From an uncultured Pseudomonadota bacterium (GTDB lineage: Bacteria; Pseudomonadota; Gammaproteobacteria; Steroidobacterales; Steroidobacteraceae): a stretch of DNA of 64,000 nt. The position numbers and the translations under genes were made by a program. Every line of letters begins with the position of its first letter. The stretch's first letter is position 1. Positions 48,852 to 60,772 of the stretch are shown here, piece after piece. The notes beneath the pieces are model-generated. The model worked only from the letters and a program-made list of their open reading frames with translations, did no database searches and was not told the origin of the DNA. The stretch spans positions 43,528-107,527 of the forward strand of contig CAIRLC010000031.1 in the NCBI GenBank assembly GCA_903879335.1, written 5' to 3'.

Positions 48852-50152
48852 AAGCGTCATTTGAAGTGGACGTGGTCGATTTGTCGCATGACGGTCGCGG
48901 TGTCGCTCGACACAACGGCAAGGCCATGTTTGTCGCCGGTGCCTTACCGGGTGAGACCGTACGGGTCATCCGTAATAAGCGGCGCTCCAAGCATGACGAT
49001 GCTGAACTTGAGGCCGTGGTTGTGGCTTCAGCGGAGCGCGTCGCGGCTCCCTGCGTGCATTACGATCGCTGCGGTGGTTGTGCCCTACAACATCTCGAGC
49101 CTGCGGCTCAGCTAAGAGCTAAGCACGCTCAGCTGCAGAGCGAACTCGAGCGTATTGGCAAAGTGACTCCGCAGCATTGGCTTGATCCACTCGATGGGCC
49201 ATGGCTTGGATATCGGCGTAAGGCTCGTCTTGGCGTGCGCGTGTTACCGAAGAGTGGCCGGGCGATCATCGGTTTTCGTGAGCGGCACTCGCCATTGCTG
49301 GCCAATGTGCGCACCTGCGCCGTGTTGGCAGAGCCCATTGGCTCCTTGGTCGATACCCTCGGAACGCTGATCAGCACCTTATCAATCGCCGAGCACGTGC
49401 CGCAGATTGAGCTTGCGATCGGTGAACGGACAACGGTACTGGTTGTTCGCGTCATGCAGACACCCAGTGACGAGGATGTTGAGAAGTTACGCGCCTTCGG
49501 ACAGGAACGCGGACTGTCGTTCTGGTTGCAGCCCGGTGGCGTCCATACTGCGGCACCGATTGATCCGATGGCCGTACCTCTGGATTACACCGTCCCTGAA
49601 TTTGATATTCGTCTCGAATTTCAGCCGCTGGATTTTGTGCAGGTCAATGCCGAACTCAATCGGACGATGATCCGTCACGCGATCGATTTATTGGATCCGA
49701 AGCCCACCGATCGGGTACTGGATCTCTACTGCGGGCTTGGCAACTTCACTTTGCCGCTCGCGCGCCGCGCCGGTGAGGTGGTGGGTGTAGAGGGAGACGA
49801 AGGCCTGGTGGCTCGAGCGCGGGCCAATGCCGAGGCCAACGGTCTTCAGAATGTTCGTTTTGCCGTGGCGGACTTATTTAAGCCGGTGGCCGATGAGATT
49901 TGGTCGCGGCAAAAATATGATCTCATCCTGTTAGATCCGCCACGGGCAGGATCCGTTGAAATGCTCCCGACGATTGCCGCGATGCAGGCGCGTCGGATCG
50001 TTTACGTCTCCTGCCATCCCGGTAGTCTTGCGCGTGATGCGGGAATATTGGTGCGGGAACACGGCTACACGCTGCGCTCGGCGGGCATCATGAATATGTT
50101 CCCACACACCGGCCATGTGGAGTCCATCGCTGTATTCGAGAGAAACGCATGA
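48848..50152 (+). CDS. rlmD: 23S rRNA (uracil1939-C5)-methyltransferase RlmD
   Basis: RlmD (RumA) methylates U1939 of 23S rRNA. A TRAM domain occupies about residues 1-60 (DVVDLSHDGRGVARHNGKAM). The [4Fe-4S] ligands are Cys69, Cys75, Cys78 and Cys157 (CVHYDRCGGC ... RTCAVL). The SAM-dependent methyltransferase domain has VLDLYCGLGNFTLPLA near 288, ILLDPPRAG near 358, and catalytic Cys389 in YVSCHPGSLARD, the E. coli number. The 434 residues are normal. ATG at 48848 overlaps acpS, and the stop overlaps nagZ. Confidence 0.97.
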   Translation: MKASFEVDVVDLSHDGRGVARHNGKAMFVAGALPGETVRVIRNKRRSKHDDAELEAVVVASAERVAAPCVHYDRCGGCALQHLEPAAQLRAKHAQLQSELERIGKVTPQHWLDPLDGPWLGYRRKARLGVRVLPKSGRAIIGFRERHSPLLANVRTCAVLAEPIGSLVDTLGTLISTLSIAEHVPQIELAIGERTTVLVVRVMQTPSDEDVEKLRAFGQERGLSFWLQPGGVHTAAPIDPMAVPLDYTVPEFDIRLEFQPLDFVQVNAELNRTMIRHAIDLLDPKPTDRVLDLYCGLGNFTLPLARRAGEVVGVEGDEGLVARARANAEANGLQNVRFAVADLFKPVADEIWSRQKYDLILLDPPRAGSVEMLPTIAAMQARRIVYVSCHPGSLARDAGILVREHGYTLRSAGIMNMFPHTGHVESIAVFERNA

Positions 50153-51210
50153 GCTTAGGCTGCCTGATGGTGGACATTGCGGGGAGGTCATTGCTGCCCG
50201 ATGACCGTGATGTCCTCGAGCATCCGCTCGTGGGTGGCGTGATCTTATTTACGCGTAACTATGACTCGCCGGAGCAATTGGCGGTTCTGATCGCGGAAAT
50301 TCGGGCCCTGCGTCGGCCGCCACTCTTGGTGGCGGTGGATCATGAGGGAGGCCGAGTTCAGCGCTTCCGGCCTGGATTTACACTGATCCCGTCGATGCGC
50401 CGACTGGGCCATGAATACGATGCCGACAAGGCTCAGGGTTTATTTGCCGCCCGTGAAATGGGCTGGTTGCTGGCCGCAGAACTGCGCACCACGGCGATTG
50501 ATTTGGCCTTTACACCCGTCGTAGACCTCGACTATGGCGTGAGCTCAGTGATCGGTGATCGTGCACTCCACCGGCGCGCGACCGTGGTCAGTGAATTGGC
50601 GGGTGCATTGATCGGCGGAATGCGCGAAGCAGGTATGGCAGCAACCGCGAAACACTACCCAGGCCACGGGGCGGTCGCGCTCGATTCGCATGTCGCCTTG
50701 CCCATTGATCGGCGTGAGTTTGCGGACCTCAATCGAGACCTCTATCCGTATCAGCGTCTCATTCCCAACGGATTGCCGTCGGTCATGATGGCCCACGTCG
50801 TCTTTGAACAGATTGATGCCTTACCGGCCAGTTTGTCGCGCCGCTGGGTTCACGACATCTTGCGGGTCGAGTCCGATTTTCGTGGCGCGGTGTTTACCGA
50901 TGATCTCAGTATGGCTGGCGCGGCTGCCTTTGGTGGTCCGGTTGAACGTTGCCGCCTGGCCTTAGCTGCCGGTTGCGACATGTTGCCCTTGTGTAATCAC
51001 CGGGCCTCAGTCCTCGCGGTGTTGGAAGGGCTCACGGTTCGTCCGGAGCCTGTCTCAGCCTTACGGCTCGCGCGCTTGCACGGCAAAAGCGGTATCGGAC
51101 CGGCTTCGCTGCCGGAGTTACAGACTTCACTACGCTGGCAGTCTGCGCATGCGCTCGCCGAGCGCTTGCGTGAGGCGCGGCCTGATCTCACCTTAGATGG
51201 TGGCGATTAA
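50149..51210 (+). CDS. nagZ: Beta-N-acetylglucosaminidase NagZ
   Basis: NagZ is a cytoplasmic family-3 glycoside hydrolase that removes N-acetylglucosamine from anhydromuropeptides in cell-wall recycling; its product can induce AmpC-type beta-lactamases in species that have them. The motifs AVDHEGGRVQRFR near residue 64 and TAKHYPGHGAVALDSH near 164 (His/Asp loop) are clear, with the catalytic Asp in AVFTDDLSMAGA near 248. The 353 residues match. The ATG at 50149 overlaps rlmD. It appears to end the long lepA-nagZ run. Confidence 0.97.
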   Translation: MSLGCLMVDIAGRSLLPDDRDVLEHPLVGGVILFTRNYDSPEQLAVLIAEIRALRRPPLLVAVDHEGGRVQRFRPGFTLIPSMRRLGHEYDADKAQGLFAAREMGWLLAAELRTTAIDLAFTPVVDLDYGVSSVIGDRALHRRATVVSELAGALIGGMREAGMAATAKHYPGHGAVALDSHVALPIDRREFADLNRDLYPYQRLIPNGLPSVMMAHVVFEQIDALPASLSRRWVHDILRVESDFRGAVFTDDLSMAGAAAFGGPVERCRLALAAGCDMLPLCNHRASVLAVLEGLTVRPEPVSALRLARLHGKSGIGPASLPELQTSLRWQSAHALAERLREARPDLTLDGGD

Positions 51211-51248
51211 GATCTCGCGTCGGGACGCACGGCTGCACTAAGGATTAG

Positions 51249-52830
<1,582 letters not shown>

Positions 52831-52834
<4 letters not shown>

Positions 52835-55800
52835 CGTTTGAGTTTAGCCGAAGCCGCAGGTTTTGCCGCAGGTGCTGACGGCGTGGGTAGGGGAGCCGCT
52901 AACATCTCTAGCAGGGCATGTCCGAGTTTCACTCGTTCTGCGGCATCCGGGACCTTGCGAATGAAACGCAACTTATTTGGCCCGTCTAAACGGTAAATCG
53001 TCGATTCACGTTGCACCAGGCGCAGCACATTAGCCAACTCAACTGTGTGCTCGGGACCAAACTCGACCAGTCCGCCGGCCGGACCGATGTCCAGTCTGGA
53101 CAAGCCGAGCCGTGCCGCCGCCAGTTTGAGACGCGTAATCTTGAATAAGGTCTCGATGGGCGTTGGTAAGTCACCGAAGCGGTCAATCATTTCACCGGTG
53201 AGTTCATTCAGCGCCGTGTCATCCTCGGCGGCCGCGATACGCTTATAAAGCACGAGGCGTAAATGAACGTCGGGCATGTACTCTTCCGGAATCAATGCCG
53301 GCGCATGCACATCCACATCGGGACCGGCGTGTAGCGGCGCCTCGAGGTTGGGTGTCTTGCCTGCCTTCAATGACTTGATGGCCCGGTCGAGCATATCCAT
53401 GTACATGGCAAAGCCGACTTCGGAGATTTGACCGCTCTGCTCATCGCCAAGCAATTCACCCGCGCCACGAATCTCAAGATCGTGGGTGGCGAGCGCGAAG
53501 CCGGCACCTAGGTCCTCCAGCGATTCAATGGCTTCCAGTCGGCGCACCGCATCGCCGGTCAGTGCCGCTTTCGGCGGGGCCAATAGGTAGGCAAAAGCAC
53601 GATGGTGCGAGCGACCCACGCGGCCCCGCAATTGATGCAATTGAGCAAGTCCGAAGCGATCGGCGCGATCGATAATAATCGTGTTTGCTGTAGGCACGTC
53701 GATACCACTTTCGACGATGGTTGTGCACATCAACACGTTAAATCGACGGTGGTAGAAATCGAGCATCAACTGCTCAAGTTCGCGTTCACGCATCTGACCG
53801 TGACCGATACGAATTTCAGCTTCCGGCACGAGCGTGCGAATCTCAGCAGCGCGCCGTTCGATCGATTCAACCGTGTTGTGTAGGAAGTAGATCTGCCCAC
53901 CGCGGCGAATTTCTCGCAGCATGGCTTCACGGATGGTTGCCGCATTCCATTCCAGCACAAAGGTTTGCACGGCCAAGCGTTCTGCTGGAGGCGTGGTAAT
54001 CAATGAGAGGTCGCGCAGCCCGCCCATCGCCATGTTCAGGGTTCGGGGTATCGGGGTCGCGGTCAGCGTGAGCACATCCACATCAGCGCGTAAGGCCTTT
54101 AATTTCTCTTTGTCGCGTACCCCGAATCGCTGCTCTTCATCGATAATCGTCAAGCCCAATCGAGCGAACTTCACACCGGACTGGAGTAGACGATGGGTGG
54201 CCACAACGACATCGACGGTGCCGTTCGCGAGGCCTTCCAAGACGGCCTTAGATTCTTTTGCAGAGCGGAAGCGCGACAGACTTTCGACGCGGATAGGCCA
54301 ATCGGCGAAGCGGTCCGAGAAGTTTTGGTAATGCTGTTGAGCGAGCAAGGTCGTGGGTACGAGCACGGCGACTTGTTTGCCAGCTTGCACCGCAGCGAAG
54401 GTGGCGCGCATCGCCACCTCCGTCTTGCCAAAACCGACGTCGCCACAGACAACCCGATCCATCGGCTTAGGTGCGGCCAAATCGTTCAGTACCGCGCGGA
54501 TAGCCTCGAGTTGATCGTGTGTTTCTTCAAAAGGAAAGGTGGCTTCGAAGGCTGCATATTCGTGCGCATCGGGGGTGAGCGATGTGCCTTCGCGCGCGGC
54601 GCGCCGCGCGTAGATATCGAGCAGTTCAGCCGCGACATCTCGGATGCGTTCCGCCGCCTTGCGGCGCGCTTTCGTCCATTCCGTTCCGCCCAGCTTGTGC
54701 AGCGGCGCGCTGTCCGCCGGTGCGCCGGTATAGCGGCTGACACGGCCCAACGCGGTGACCGGCACATATAACTTGTCGCCACCGAGGTATTCAATGACCA
54801 AAAACTCGTATGGAGCTCCGTCGATATCTAAGGTCTTTAGCCCCTGATAACGGCCGACGCCGTGTTCCTCATGCACCACCGGCGCGCCAATGGTGAGATC
54901 ACGCAGATCACGCAGGATTTGTTCGGGATCTCGTTCGGCGCGTTTGCGGCGACGCTCTTGCCGAGCGCGCTCCCCATACAATTGCTCCTCCGTGACGAGG
55001 GCGATGCCAGGTTGCGAGAGCAGTAGTGCGCCGACGGACGGGTTGACCGTGATGGCGAGCTTGTCGTCTCCGGCCAGGAACTCCGACCAGCCGGCCACCG
55101 CTTTAGGGAAGTGGTCGTGGCGGCGCAGAAATTCCAGTAGGACCTCACGGCGTCCAGCGGATTCGGCCACCATCAATGCGCGACCAGGGAACGCCTTAAA
55201 GAACAGACCTAAGGCGCCAGCATCGTCCTCCCGTCGTGGATCAATGCGCAGCGGCGGCGGCGGCTCGGTGCCGAAATTCTGGACCGCTTCGCCGGCGACT
55301 TCGGCATCCAAAGGCTCGGCTTTCATGGCCGAGAGACGAACCCGGAGTCGGCCTCCGAGGGCTGCTGCAAGTTCGTCGGCTTCTAGAAACACTTCCTTCG
55401 GGTCGAGCAGGGGCCGCTCGACGTCATGGCGGCGCTGTTCATGACGCTCGACGATGTCGCTGATGGCGAGCGCGGCGGTGGCCTCAATGCCGCACAAGTC
55501 AACGACGAGGAGTTCGCCCTGGAAATGGTCGAACAGGGTTTCCAGTCGATCGAAACACAGCGGTAGGTAGTATTCGATACCGCCGGTCGGTAAGCCTTCG
55601 CTGAAGCTCTTGTAGACGGCTGAACGCGTCACGTCGCCTTCAAAGCGTTGTCGGTATCGACGGCGGAAATCCTTGATCGCGTCCGTCGTGAGGGCAAATT
55701 CGCGGGCCGGCAAGAGGCGGATTCGTTCGAGCTTGTCTTGGGAGCGCTGCGAGTCCGTATCAAATGTGCGGATACTTTCGACGTCGGTATCAAAAAGATC

Positions 55801-56373
55801 GATGCGGTACGGTTGTTCTGTACCCATCGGAAACAGATCGATTAACGAGCCCCGCACCGCAAATTCACCCGGCGCCACGACCTGGGAAACAGCGGCATAG
55901 CCGGCGGCGGCTAGGCGGGTTTTGAAGGCCTCAAGATCGATGCGCTGGCCGGCCTCGAGGACGAGGGTATGCTGCGCGACGAAGTTGGCCGGCGGCAGTC
56001 GCATTAGCAAGGCATCGATCACGACCACCACGATGCCCCGCTCAAAGGTCGGTAGGGCGGCGAGTGTCGCGAGGCGGCGCGAGGTGATGTCCGGATGCGG
56101 CGAGAAGACGTCGTAGGGTAGCGTCTCATAGTCGGGCAGGCTCATTACGGGGAGGCGATCGTTGGCAAAGAAGCGCAGTTCTTCGGCCAATCGATCCGCA
56201 TCACGGGCCGTGGCCGTCACGATCAGCACCGGTCCTTGGTGGCGGGTTGCCGCCGTCACCACGGCCAAAGCACGGGCTGCGCCGTACAGTTCGCCCCAAC
56301 GGATCGTACGGGCGCGGGCTGAGGGCAGTTGAGGATCCAGAACCGTAGTCACAGGGAGAATTCCAGCTGGCAA
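52831..56373 (-). CDS. mfd: Transcription-repair coupling factor Mfd
   Basis: Mfd removes stalled RNA polymerase and recruits UvrAB to the lesion. The 1180-residue product has the UvrB-homology domains (PDYETLPYDVFSPHPDI near 100), the RNA-polymerase-interacting domain (APVVHEEHGVGRYQGLKTLD near 499), and the translocase with Walker A in VVCGDVGFGKTEVAMRA near 645, box II TIIDEEQRFGV near 752, QLRGRVGRSHHRAFAYL near 915, and a C-terminal TRCF domain. The start is TTG at 56373, supported by GGAGG on the minus strand (56383-56387) nine bases upstream. Confidence 0.97.
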
Positions 56374-56480
56374 AAGGGATAGCCTCCGGAGCTTGTGCCG
56401 GCGGCGCCGCGTGAGGATACCGACTGCGCGCGCTAAGGCAACCGCCGGGGCTTACTTGGGGTGCGGGAGCGGGTGCGGCG

Positions 56481-56489
56481 TGGTCTAAT
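56481..56489 (+). promoter_or_regulatory. Extended -10 element before the lol operon
   Basis: TGGTCTAAT fits TGn plus TCTAAT (five of six -10 matches). It ends eight bases before the ATG at 56498, so transcription would begin almost at the start codon and the mRNA would be leaderless or nearly so; no Shine-Dalgarno site is present there. The remaining 56374-56480 of this divergent gap shows no other clear element. Confidence 0.45.
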
Positions 56490-56497
56490 TCGCACCC

Positions 56498-57736
56498 ATG
56501 TTCAAGCCTCTAGAACTCGCCATCGCCTTACGCTACGTGCGCTCCCGCGAAGCCGGCATCTTTGTTTCGTTTGTCACGTGGGCGTCCTTGGTCGGCGTGG
56601 CACTGGGCGTGGCTGCCCTGATCACCATCCTCTCGGTGATGAACGGTTTTGAGGCCGAATCCAGGATTCGCCTGCTGTCATTGTCTGGCCACGCGACGGT
56701 ATATCGGGCCGATGGAGCCGCTTTTGATGGGCCGACGTTCGCCGATCAGGCTCGTCGAGTGCCTGGTATCTCCGGCGCGGCACCGGTCGTCGAGCAGCAG
56801 GCCCTTTTTGTCCACGGCGAGGATATGGCACCGGCGACCCTGCGCGGCGTGGACGCGCGTCGTGAGGAGTCCGTGACGGCCATGGCCGCTGTACTGAACG
56901 GCTCCCGGCTTGAGGATCTGGTGCCCGGGGACAACTTCCTATTCCTTGGGCGGGCGCTTGCCTTCCAGTTGCACGTGGTTCCGGGCGAGGACGTGACGGT
57001 ACTCCTGCCAACGGTTGACGAGGAGGGTGCGCTCGAACCGCGCATGCGCTTGTTCCATGTCGTCGGTTTATTTGAGGCGGGCATGCAAGAACATGACGCG
57101 ACTTTGGCGATCGCCGCGCTCAGTGATGTCGCCGCCTTCGCGGGCGTCTCCGGGGCGACCTCGCTGCGTTTACGATTTGCCGATCTGTATGCGGCCCCCG
57201 AGGGCGCTCGCCGTTTAGCGGCCGGTTGGCCTGGTTTTAAGGCGCGCGATTGGACGGAGGAAAACGCCAGCTATTTCCGCGCGGTGCGACTTGAAAAGAC
57301 GATGATGGCGATCATCCTTTTTCTGGTGGTTGCAGTGGCCGCCTTCAATATCGTCGCGATGCTCGTGATGGTTGTCCGTGCCAAGCGTACCGATATCGCG
57401 ATCCTGCGCACCCTCGGGCTATCCCCGCAAGGTGTAGTGCGTATATTCTTGGGCCAAGGACTCATCATTGGATGGGGCGGCGCATTCCTAGGCGTCGCTC
57501 TTGGAACGGCGTTGGCCACGCACGTGGATCAGGTCGCAGGCTTCTTACAGCGGCTGCTCGGTTTTGAGATTTTCGATTCAAATGTGTACTACATCACGAG
57601 CATTCCATCGCTGGTTGACCCACGCGATGTCGCGGTAATCGCGCTCACCGCGCTCTTGTTGACGCTCGCCGCAACCATTTATCCGGCGCGACGCGCGGCG
57701 GCCACCCAGCCTGCCGAGGCTTTGCGATACGAATGA
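56498..57736 (+). CDS. lolC: Lipoprotein-releasing ABC transporter permease (LolC/LolE family), first copy
   Basis: Lol permeases with LolD extract outer-membrane lipoproteins from the inner membrane and pass them to LolA. The 412 residues have an N-terminal membrane segment after AIALRYVRSREAG (about 24-46, followed by the conserved VMNGFEAE), a large periplasmic domain (about 50-265) and three C-terminal membrane segments (near 270, 315, 380) including KRTDIAILRTLGLSP. The ATG at 56498 follows a possible leaderless promoter. The C/E assignment is tentative because both copies share the family motifs; the first-second-LolD order differs from the enteric lolC-lolD-lolE. Confidence 0.85.
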   Translation: MFKPLELAIALRYVRSREAGIFVSFVTWASLVGVALGVAALITILSVMNGFEAESRIRLLSLSGHATVYRADGAAFDGPTFADQARRVPGISGAAPVVEQQALFVHGEDMAPATLRGVDARREESVTAMAAVLNGSRLEDLVPGDNFLFLGRALAFQLHVVPGEDVTVLLPTVDEEGALEPRMRLFHVVGLFEAGMQEHDATLAIAALSDVAAFAGVSGATSLRLRFADLYAAPEGARRLAAGWPGFKARDWTEENASYFRAVRLEKTMMAIILFLVVAVAAFNIVAMLVMVVRAKRTDIAILRTLGLSPQGVVRIFLGQGLIIGWGGAFLGVALGTALATHVDQVAGFLQRLLGFEIFDSNVYYITSIPSLVDPRDVAVIALTALLLTLAATIYPARRAAATQPAEALRYE

Positions 57737-58986
57737 GTATTCAAATGCCTTTCGCTTGGCGGTTGGCTCGGCGTTATTTACGACCGAAGAGCGAGAATGG
57801 TTTTGTCTCGTTCATCGCGCTCGTCGGCATGGCGGGCGTGGCCGTTGGTGTGGCGGTATTGCTGATCGTTCTTGGCGTCATGAACGGCTTTGAGGCCGAA
57901 CTCAAAGATCGGATTCTCGCAGTCGCTTCACACGCCACCATCACCGGGCTCAACGGTCCAATCTCTGAATGGCAGTCCTTGGCCGAATCCGCTCGAGCTG
58001 AGCCCGGCGTGATGGCGGTTGCGCCCTATGTCGAAGAGCGTGCCCTAGTGGCTCACGGCAAGGCGGTCAATGGCGTATTGGTTCGTGGCATTGACCCTGC
58101 GGCCGAGCGTTCGGTGTCGACCTTAGACCGTCATGTTCGGGGCGCCACATTGGAGTCGCTCGTCCCGGGGCGCTATGGGGTGTTGCTCGGCAAATCCTTG
58201 GCCACGGATCTCGGCGCGACGGTGGGCGATCGGGTCGTCATCGCGGCGCCTCAAGGGGTCGCGACGCCGGCGGGGGTCGTGCCTCGGCTACGCCGTTTCA
58301 CGGTCTTGGGTACGATCGATTCCGGTTTATACGAGTTTGATCACAACGTTGCGCTGGTGGCGCAGGCGGATGCCGCGCATCTCTTTAAAACGGGCGACGG
58401 TGTGACTGGGTTGAGATTGCGTCTGCAGGATCCTTTTGCGGCGGCGGCCGTGGTGCGCCGCGTAGCGGTCGATTTAGGCGGCGGCTTTTACATATCCGAT
58501 TGGACGCGTGAGCATGGCAATTTCTTCCGTTCCATTGCCACGACGAAGTCGATTATGTTCGTGCTTTTGCTATTGGTGATGGCCGTGGCGGCTTTCAATA
58601 TCGTCGCTACGCTGACGATGCTCGTCCGCGAAAAGCGCTCGGATATCGCCATCCTACGAACAATGGGGGTATCGCCTCGCACGCTGCTGATCACCTTTGT
58701 TTTACAAGGTAGCGTGATCGGTCTAGTCGGTACGGCGCTAGGATTGCTCTTGGGTGTTACGATCGCGATGAATCTCGCGACGATCGTTCATGCTCTTGAG
58801 TCGCTATTACACGCGACACTGGTCGATCCACGAATCTACTTGCTGGATGAGTTGCCCGCCCGCGTCACGGTGGGTGACGCCGTTCGGGTCTGCGGCACGG
58901 GCATCCTCCTGACCATACTTTCCACCTTGCCGCCGGCCATCACTGCTGCGCGGACTCAGCCGGCTGAGGCCTTACGACATGACTGA
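57733..58986 (+). CDS. lolE: Lipoprotein-releasing ABC transporter permease (LolC/LolE family), second copy
   Basis: The 417-residue product has the same architecture: RLARRYLRPKSENGFVSFIA at the start, a first membrane segment ending in VMNGFEAELKDRILA, a periplasmic domain (about 50-265) with VMAVAPYVEERALV, and three C-terminal membrane segments with KRSDIAILRTMGVSPRTLL near 303. The ILAVASHATI segment resembles E. coli LolE (ILAVVPHGEI), so lolE is slightly favoured, but a LolC/LolF-like member is possible. ATG at 57733 overlaps the first permease gene, and its stop lies inside lolD. Confidence 0.83.
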   Translation: MSIQMPFAWRLARRYLRPKSENGFVSFIALVGMAGVAVGVAVLLIVLGVMNGFEAELKDRILAVASHATITGLNGPISEWQSLAESARAEPGVMAVAPYVEERALVAHGKAVNGVLVRGIDPAAERSVSTLDRHVRGATLESLVPGRYGVLLGKSLATDLGATVGDRVVIAAPQGVATPAGVVPRLRRFTVLGTIDSGLYEFDHNVALVAQADAAHLFKTGDGVTGLRLRLQDPFAAAAVVRRVAVDLGGGFYISDWTREHGNFFRSIATTKSIMFVLLLLVMAVAAFNIVATLTMLVREKRSDIAILRTMGVSPRTLLITFVLQGSVIGLVGTALGLLLGVTIAMNLATIVHALESLLHATLVDPRIYLLDELPARVTVGDAVRVCGTGILLTILSTLPPAITAARTQPAEALRHD

Positions 58987-59668
58987 CCCTACCGAAGCCG
59001 TGCTATCGGCGCGCCGTTTGGTTAAAGAGTTTCGCGAAGGCGATAACACGCTGCGCGTCTTGGACGGTCTTGATTTCGAAGTCCAACGCGGCGAACGCAT
59101 CGCCATTGTTGGGGCATCCGGCTCCGGCAAAACCACACTTTTGCAACTGCTCGGTGGTCTAGACCTGCCGAGTTCAGGCGAGGTGTGGGTTGAGGGGGCC
59201 TCGATGAATGCCTTGTCGGACGTGGAGCGAGGGCATCAACGCAACCGTTCGGTGGGTTTCGTCTACCAATTCCATCACCTCTTGCCCGAGTTTTCGGCGC
59301 TCGAAAACGTTGTAATGCCCTTGCTGGTGCGACGCTTGCCCGTCCGTGAGGCTGAGGCTGCAGCTCGGGATTTATTACTGCGCGTCGGGCTCCGTGACCG
59401 GCTGAGCCATCGACCGGGGCAATTGTCTGGCGGAGAACGGCAGCGGGCGGCAGTCGCTCGTGCGTTGGTCACGCGTCCGGCCTTGGTGCTGGCGGACGAA
59501 CCCACCGGCAATTTGGATGGCGCCAATGCGAGCCAAGTCTTTGACCTGATGCTGGAACTCAATCAGGAGGTTGGCTCGAGCCTCGTGATCGTGACTCACG
59601 ACGAGCGCCTCGCCGCGAGGCTAGATCGCCGGGTCGTTCTACGGGCCGGCCGATTGGAGACGGGCTAA
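58979..59668 (+). CDS. lolD: Lipoprotein-releasing system ATP-binding protein LolD
   Basis: LolD powers lipoprotein extraction by the two permeases encoded just upstream. The 229 residues show Walker A GASGSGKTTLL near residue 44, the Q-loop region VYQFHHLLPEFSALENVVMP with the LolD-typical sequence near 91, the ABC signature LSGGERQRAAVARAL near 148 and Walker B LVLADEPTGNLDG near 170. The ATG at 58979 overlaps the permease by eight bases. A 72-base gap without a clear element separates it from exbB. Confidence 0.96.
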   Translation: MTDPTEAVLSARRLVKEFREGDNTLRVLDGLDFEVQRGERIAIVGASGSGKTTLLQLLGGLDLPSSGEVWVEGASMNALSDVERGHQRNRSVGFVYQFHHLLPEFSALENVVMPLLVRRLPVREAEAAARDLLLRVGLRDRLSHRPGQLSGGERQRAAVARALVTRPALVLADEPTGNLDGANASQVFDLMLELNQEVGSSLVIVTHDERLAARLDRRVVLRAGRLETG

Positions 59669-59740
59669 GTCCGACCCCCCGCGGGAGCCGTCGGTCGAGT
59701 ATGATCAGGCACTTGCGCGATTAGGGCGGGTAGACGAACG

Positions 59741-60349
59741 ATGTGGGAACTGTTTAAGGCGGGCGGTCCAGTCATGTGGCCGATCCTTATGTTATCGATC
59801 GCGGCGGTCACGATTTTAGTGGAACGCTCGCTTGCGCTGCGACCCTCCCAGGTGTTGCCGCCGGATTTGTTGACCACCGTGCAGTCTGGTCAGAGAGACG
59901 CGATTGCGTCTGCGGCAGGCGATTCACCGCTGGGTCGAATCGTGGCGGCTGCTTTGGCCAATCAACACCGCAGCCGGGAATTGTTGAAGGAGGCGGTCGA
60001 GGATACCGGTCGTCACGTCGCTCACGAGTTGGAGCGATATCTGAATCTGCTGGGTTCTATTGCGGCCGTCTCGCCTTTGCTTGGTCTGCTCGGCACGGTG
60101 GTGGGTATCATCAGTGCATTCAGTGCCATCACGCATACCGGAATCGGTGACCCGAAGGCCCTGTCGGGTGGTATTGGCCAAGCCTTGGTGTCGACCGCCG
60201 GTGGCTTGTTAGTCGCCATCCCGTCACTCATGGGCTATCGCTACCTGCGGGGTCACGTCGACGGGCTTGTGATTGAGATGGAAAAGGCCGCCCTCGGGCT
60301 CATTGCGCGTATCGATGGTGAGCGCGAACGCGGCGGATCACCTTCGTGA
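59741..60349 (+). CDS. exbB: ExbB/TolQ-family proton channel protein
   Basis: An inner-membrane subunit that uses the proton gradient with ExbD to energise outer-membrane work. The 202 residues have three membrane segments: VMWPILMLSIAAVTILVERS near residue 11, SPLLGLLGTVVGIISAF near 110, and a third near LVSTAGGLLVAIPSLMGY (about 148-165). The MotA/TolQ/ExbB domain is complete. The ExbB-ExbD pair before msbA is common in Xanthomonadales and pseudomonads; its specific partner (TonB-like or another) is not shown here. ATG at 59741. Confidence 0.93.
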   Translation: MWELFKAGGPVMWPILMLSIAAVTILVERSLALRPSQVLPPDLLTTVQSGQRDAIASAAGDSPLGRIVAAALANQHRSRELLKEAVEDTGRHVAHELERYLNLLGSIAAVSPLLGLLGTVVGIISAFSAITHTGIGDPKALSGGIGQALVSTAGGLLVAIPSLMGYRYLRGHVDGLVIEMEKAALGLIARIDGERERGGSPS

Positions 60350-60771
60350 AGTTTTCGCGCCGTCGCGATATGGAGCCGGAAATCAACGTGACGTCACTCA
60401 TTGATGTCGTCTTGTTGTTGGTGATGTTTTTTATGGTGTCGACCAGTTTTGTGCGCGATGGACACCTGCGATTGCAGTTGCCGGCCGCGAGCGGGGTCGA
60501 TACCCATGTGGTCGACAGTGCGGTGACGATTACGGTCGCTGCGGATGGGTCCTATCATGTCAACGGCCAGGCCCTAGTCAACAGTCGCGCAACGACACTG
60601 CGCTCGGCCTTAGAACGTGTGGCCGGGGATGGCGCTGCTGGCGCCATGCTGACGATTCGCGCCGATGCGCGCGCCACTCATCAGGCCGTCGTCACAGCGA
60701 TGGATGTCGCGGGCAAGCTCGGTTTTGCTCAGGTCAATATTGCGACCGTTAACCTGCAGCCCGGGAGCTAA
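60346..60771 (+). CDS. exbD: ExbD/TolR-family protein
   Basis: The partner of the ExbB-like protein. The 141 residues have a short cytoplasmic N-terminus (KFSRRRDMEPEINVTSLIDV), one membrane segment (about 18-36) that carries the conserved proton-path Asp in LIDVVLLLVMFF, and a periplasmic domain ending in AMDVAGKLGFAQVNIATV, typical of TolR/ExbD. The start is GTG at 60346, overlapping exbB by four bases. msbA begins two bases after the stop, so the pair is probably in the lipid A export operon. Confidence 0.94.
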   Translation: MKFSRRRDMEPEINVTSLIDVVLLLVMFFMVSTSFVRDGHLRLQLPAASGVDTHVVDSAVTITVAADGSYHVNGQALVNSRATTLRSALERVAGDGAAGAMLTIRADARATHQAVVTAMDVAGKLGFAQVNIATVNLQPGS

Positions 60772-60772
60772 G

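Noticed and set aside
59669..59740. Promoter TATGAT at 59700 before exbB, and a CCGAC/GTCGG hairpin
   Set aside because: No -35 or extended -10 accompanies it, and the hairpin loop is long with no T-tract; nothing convincing is seen in this gap.
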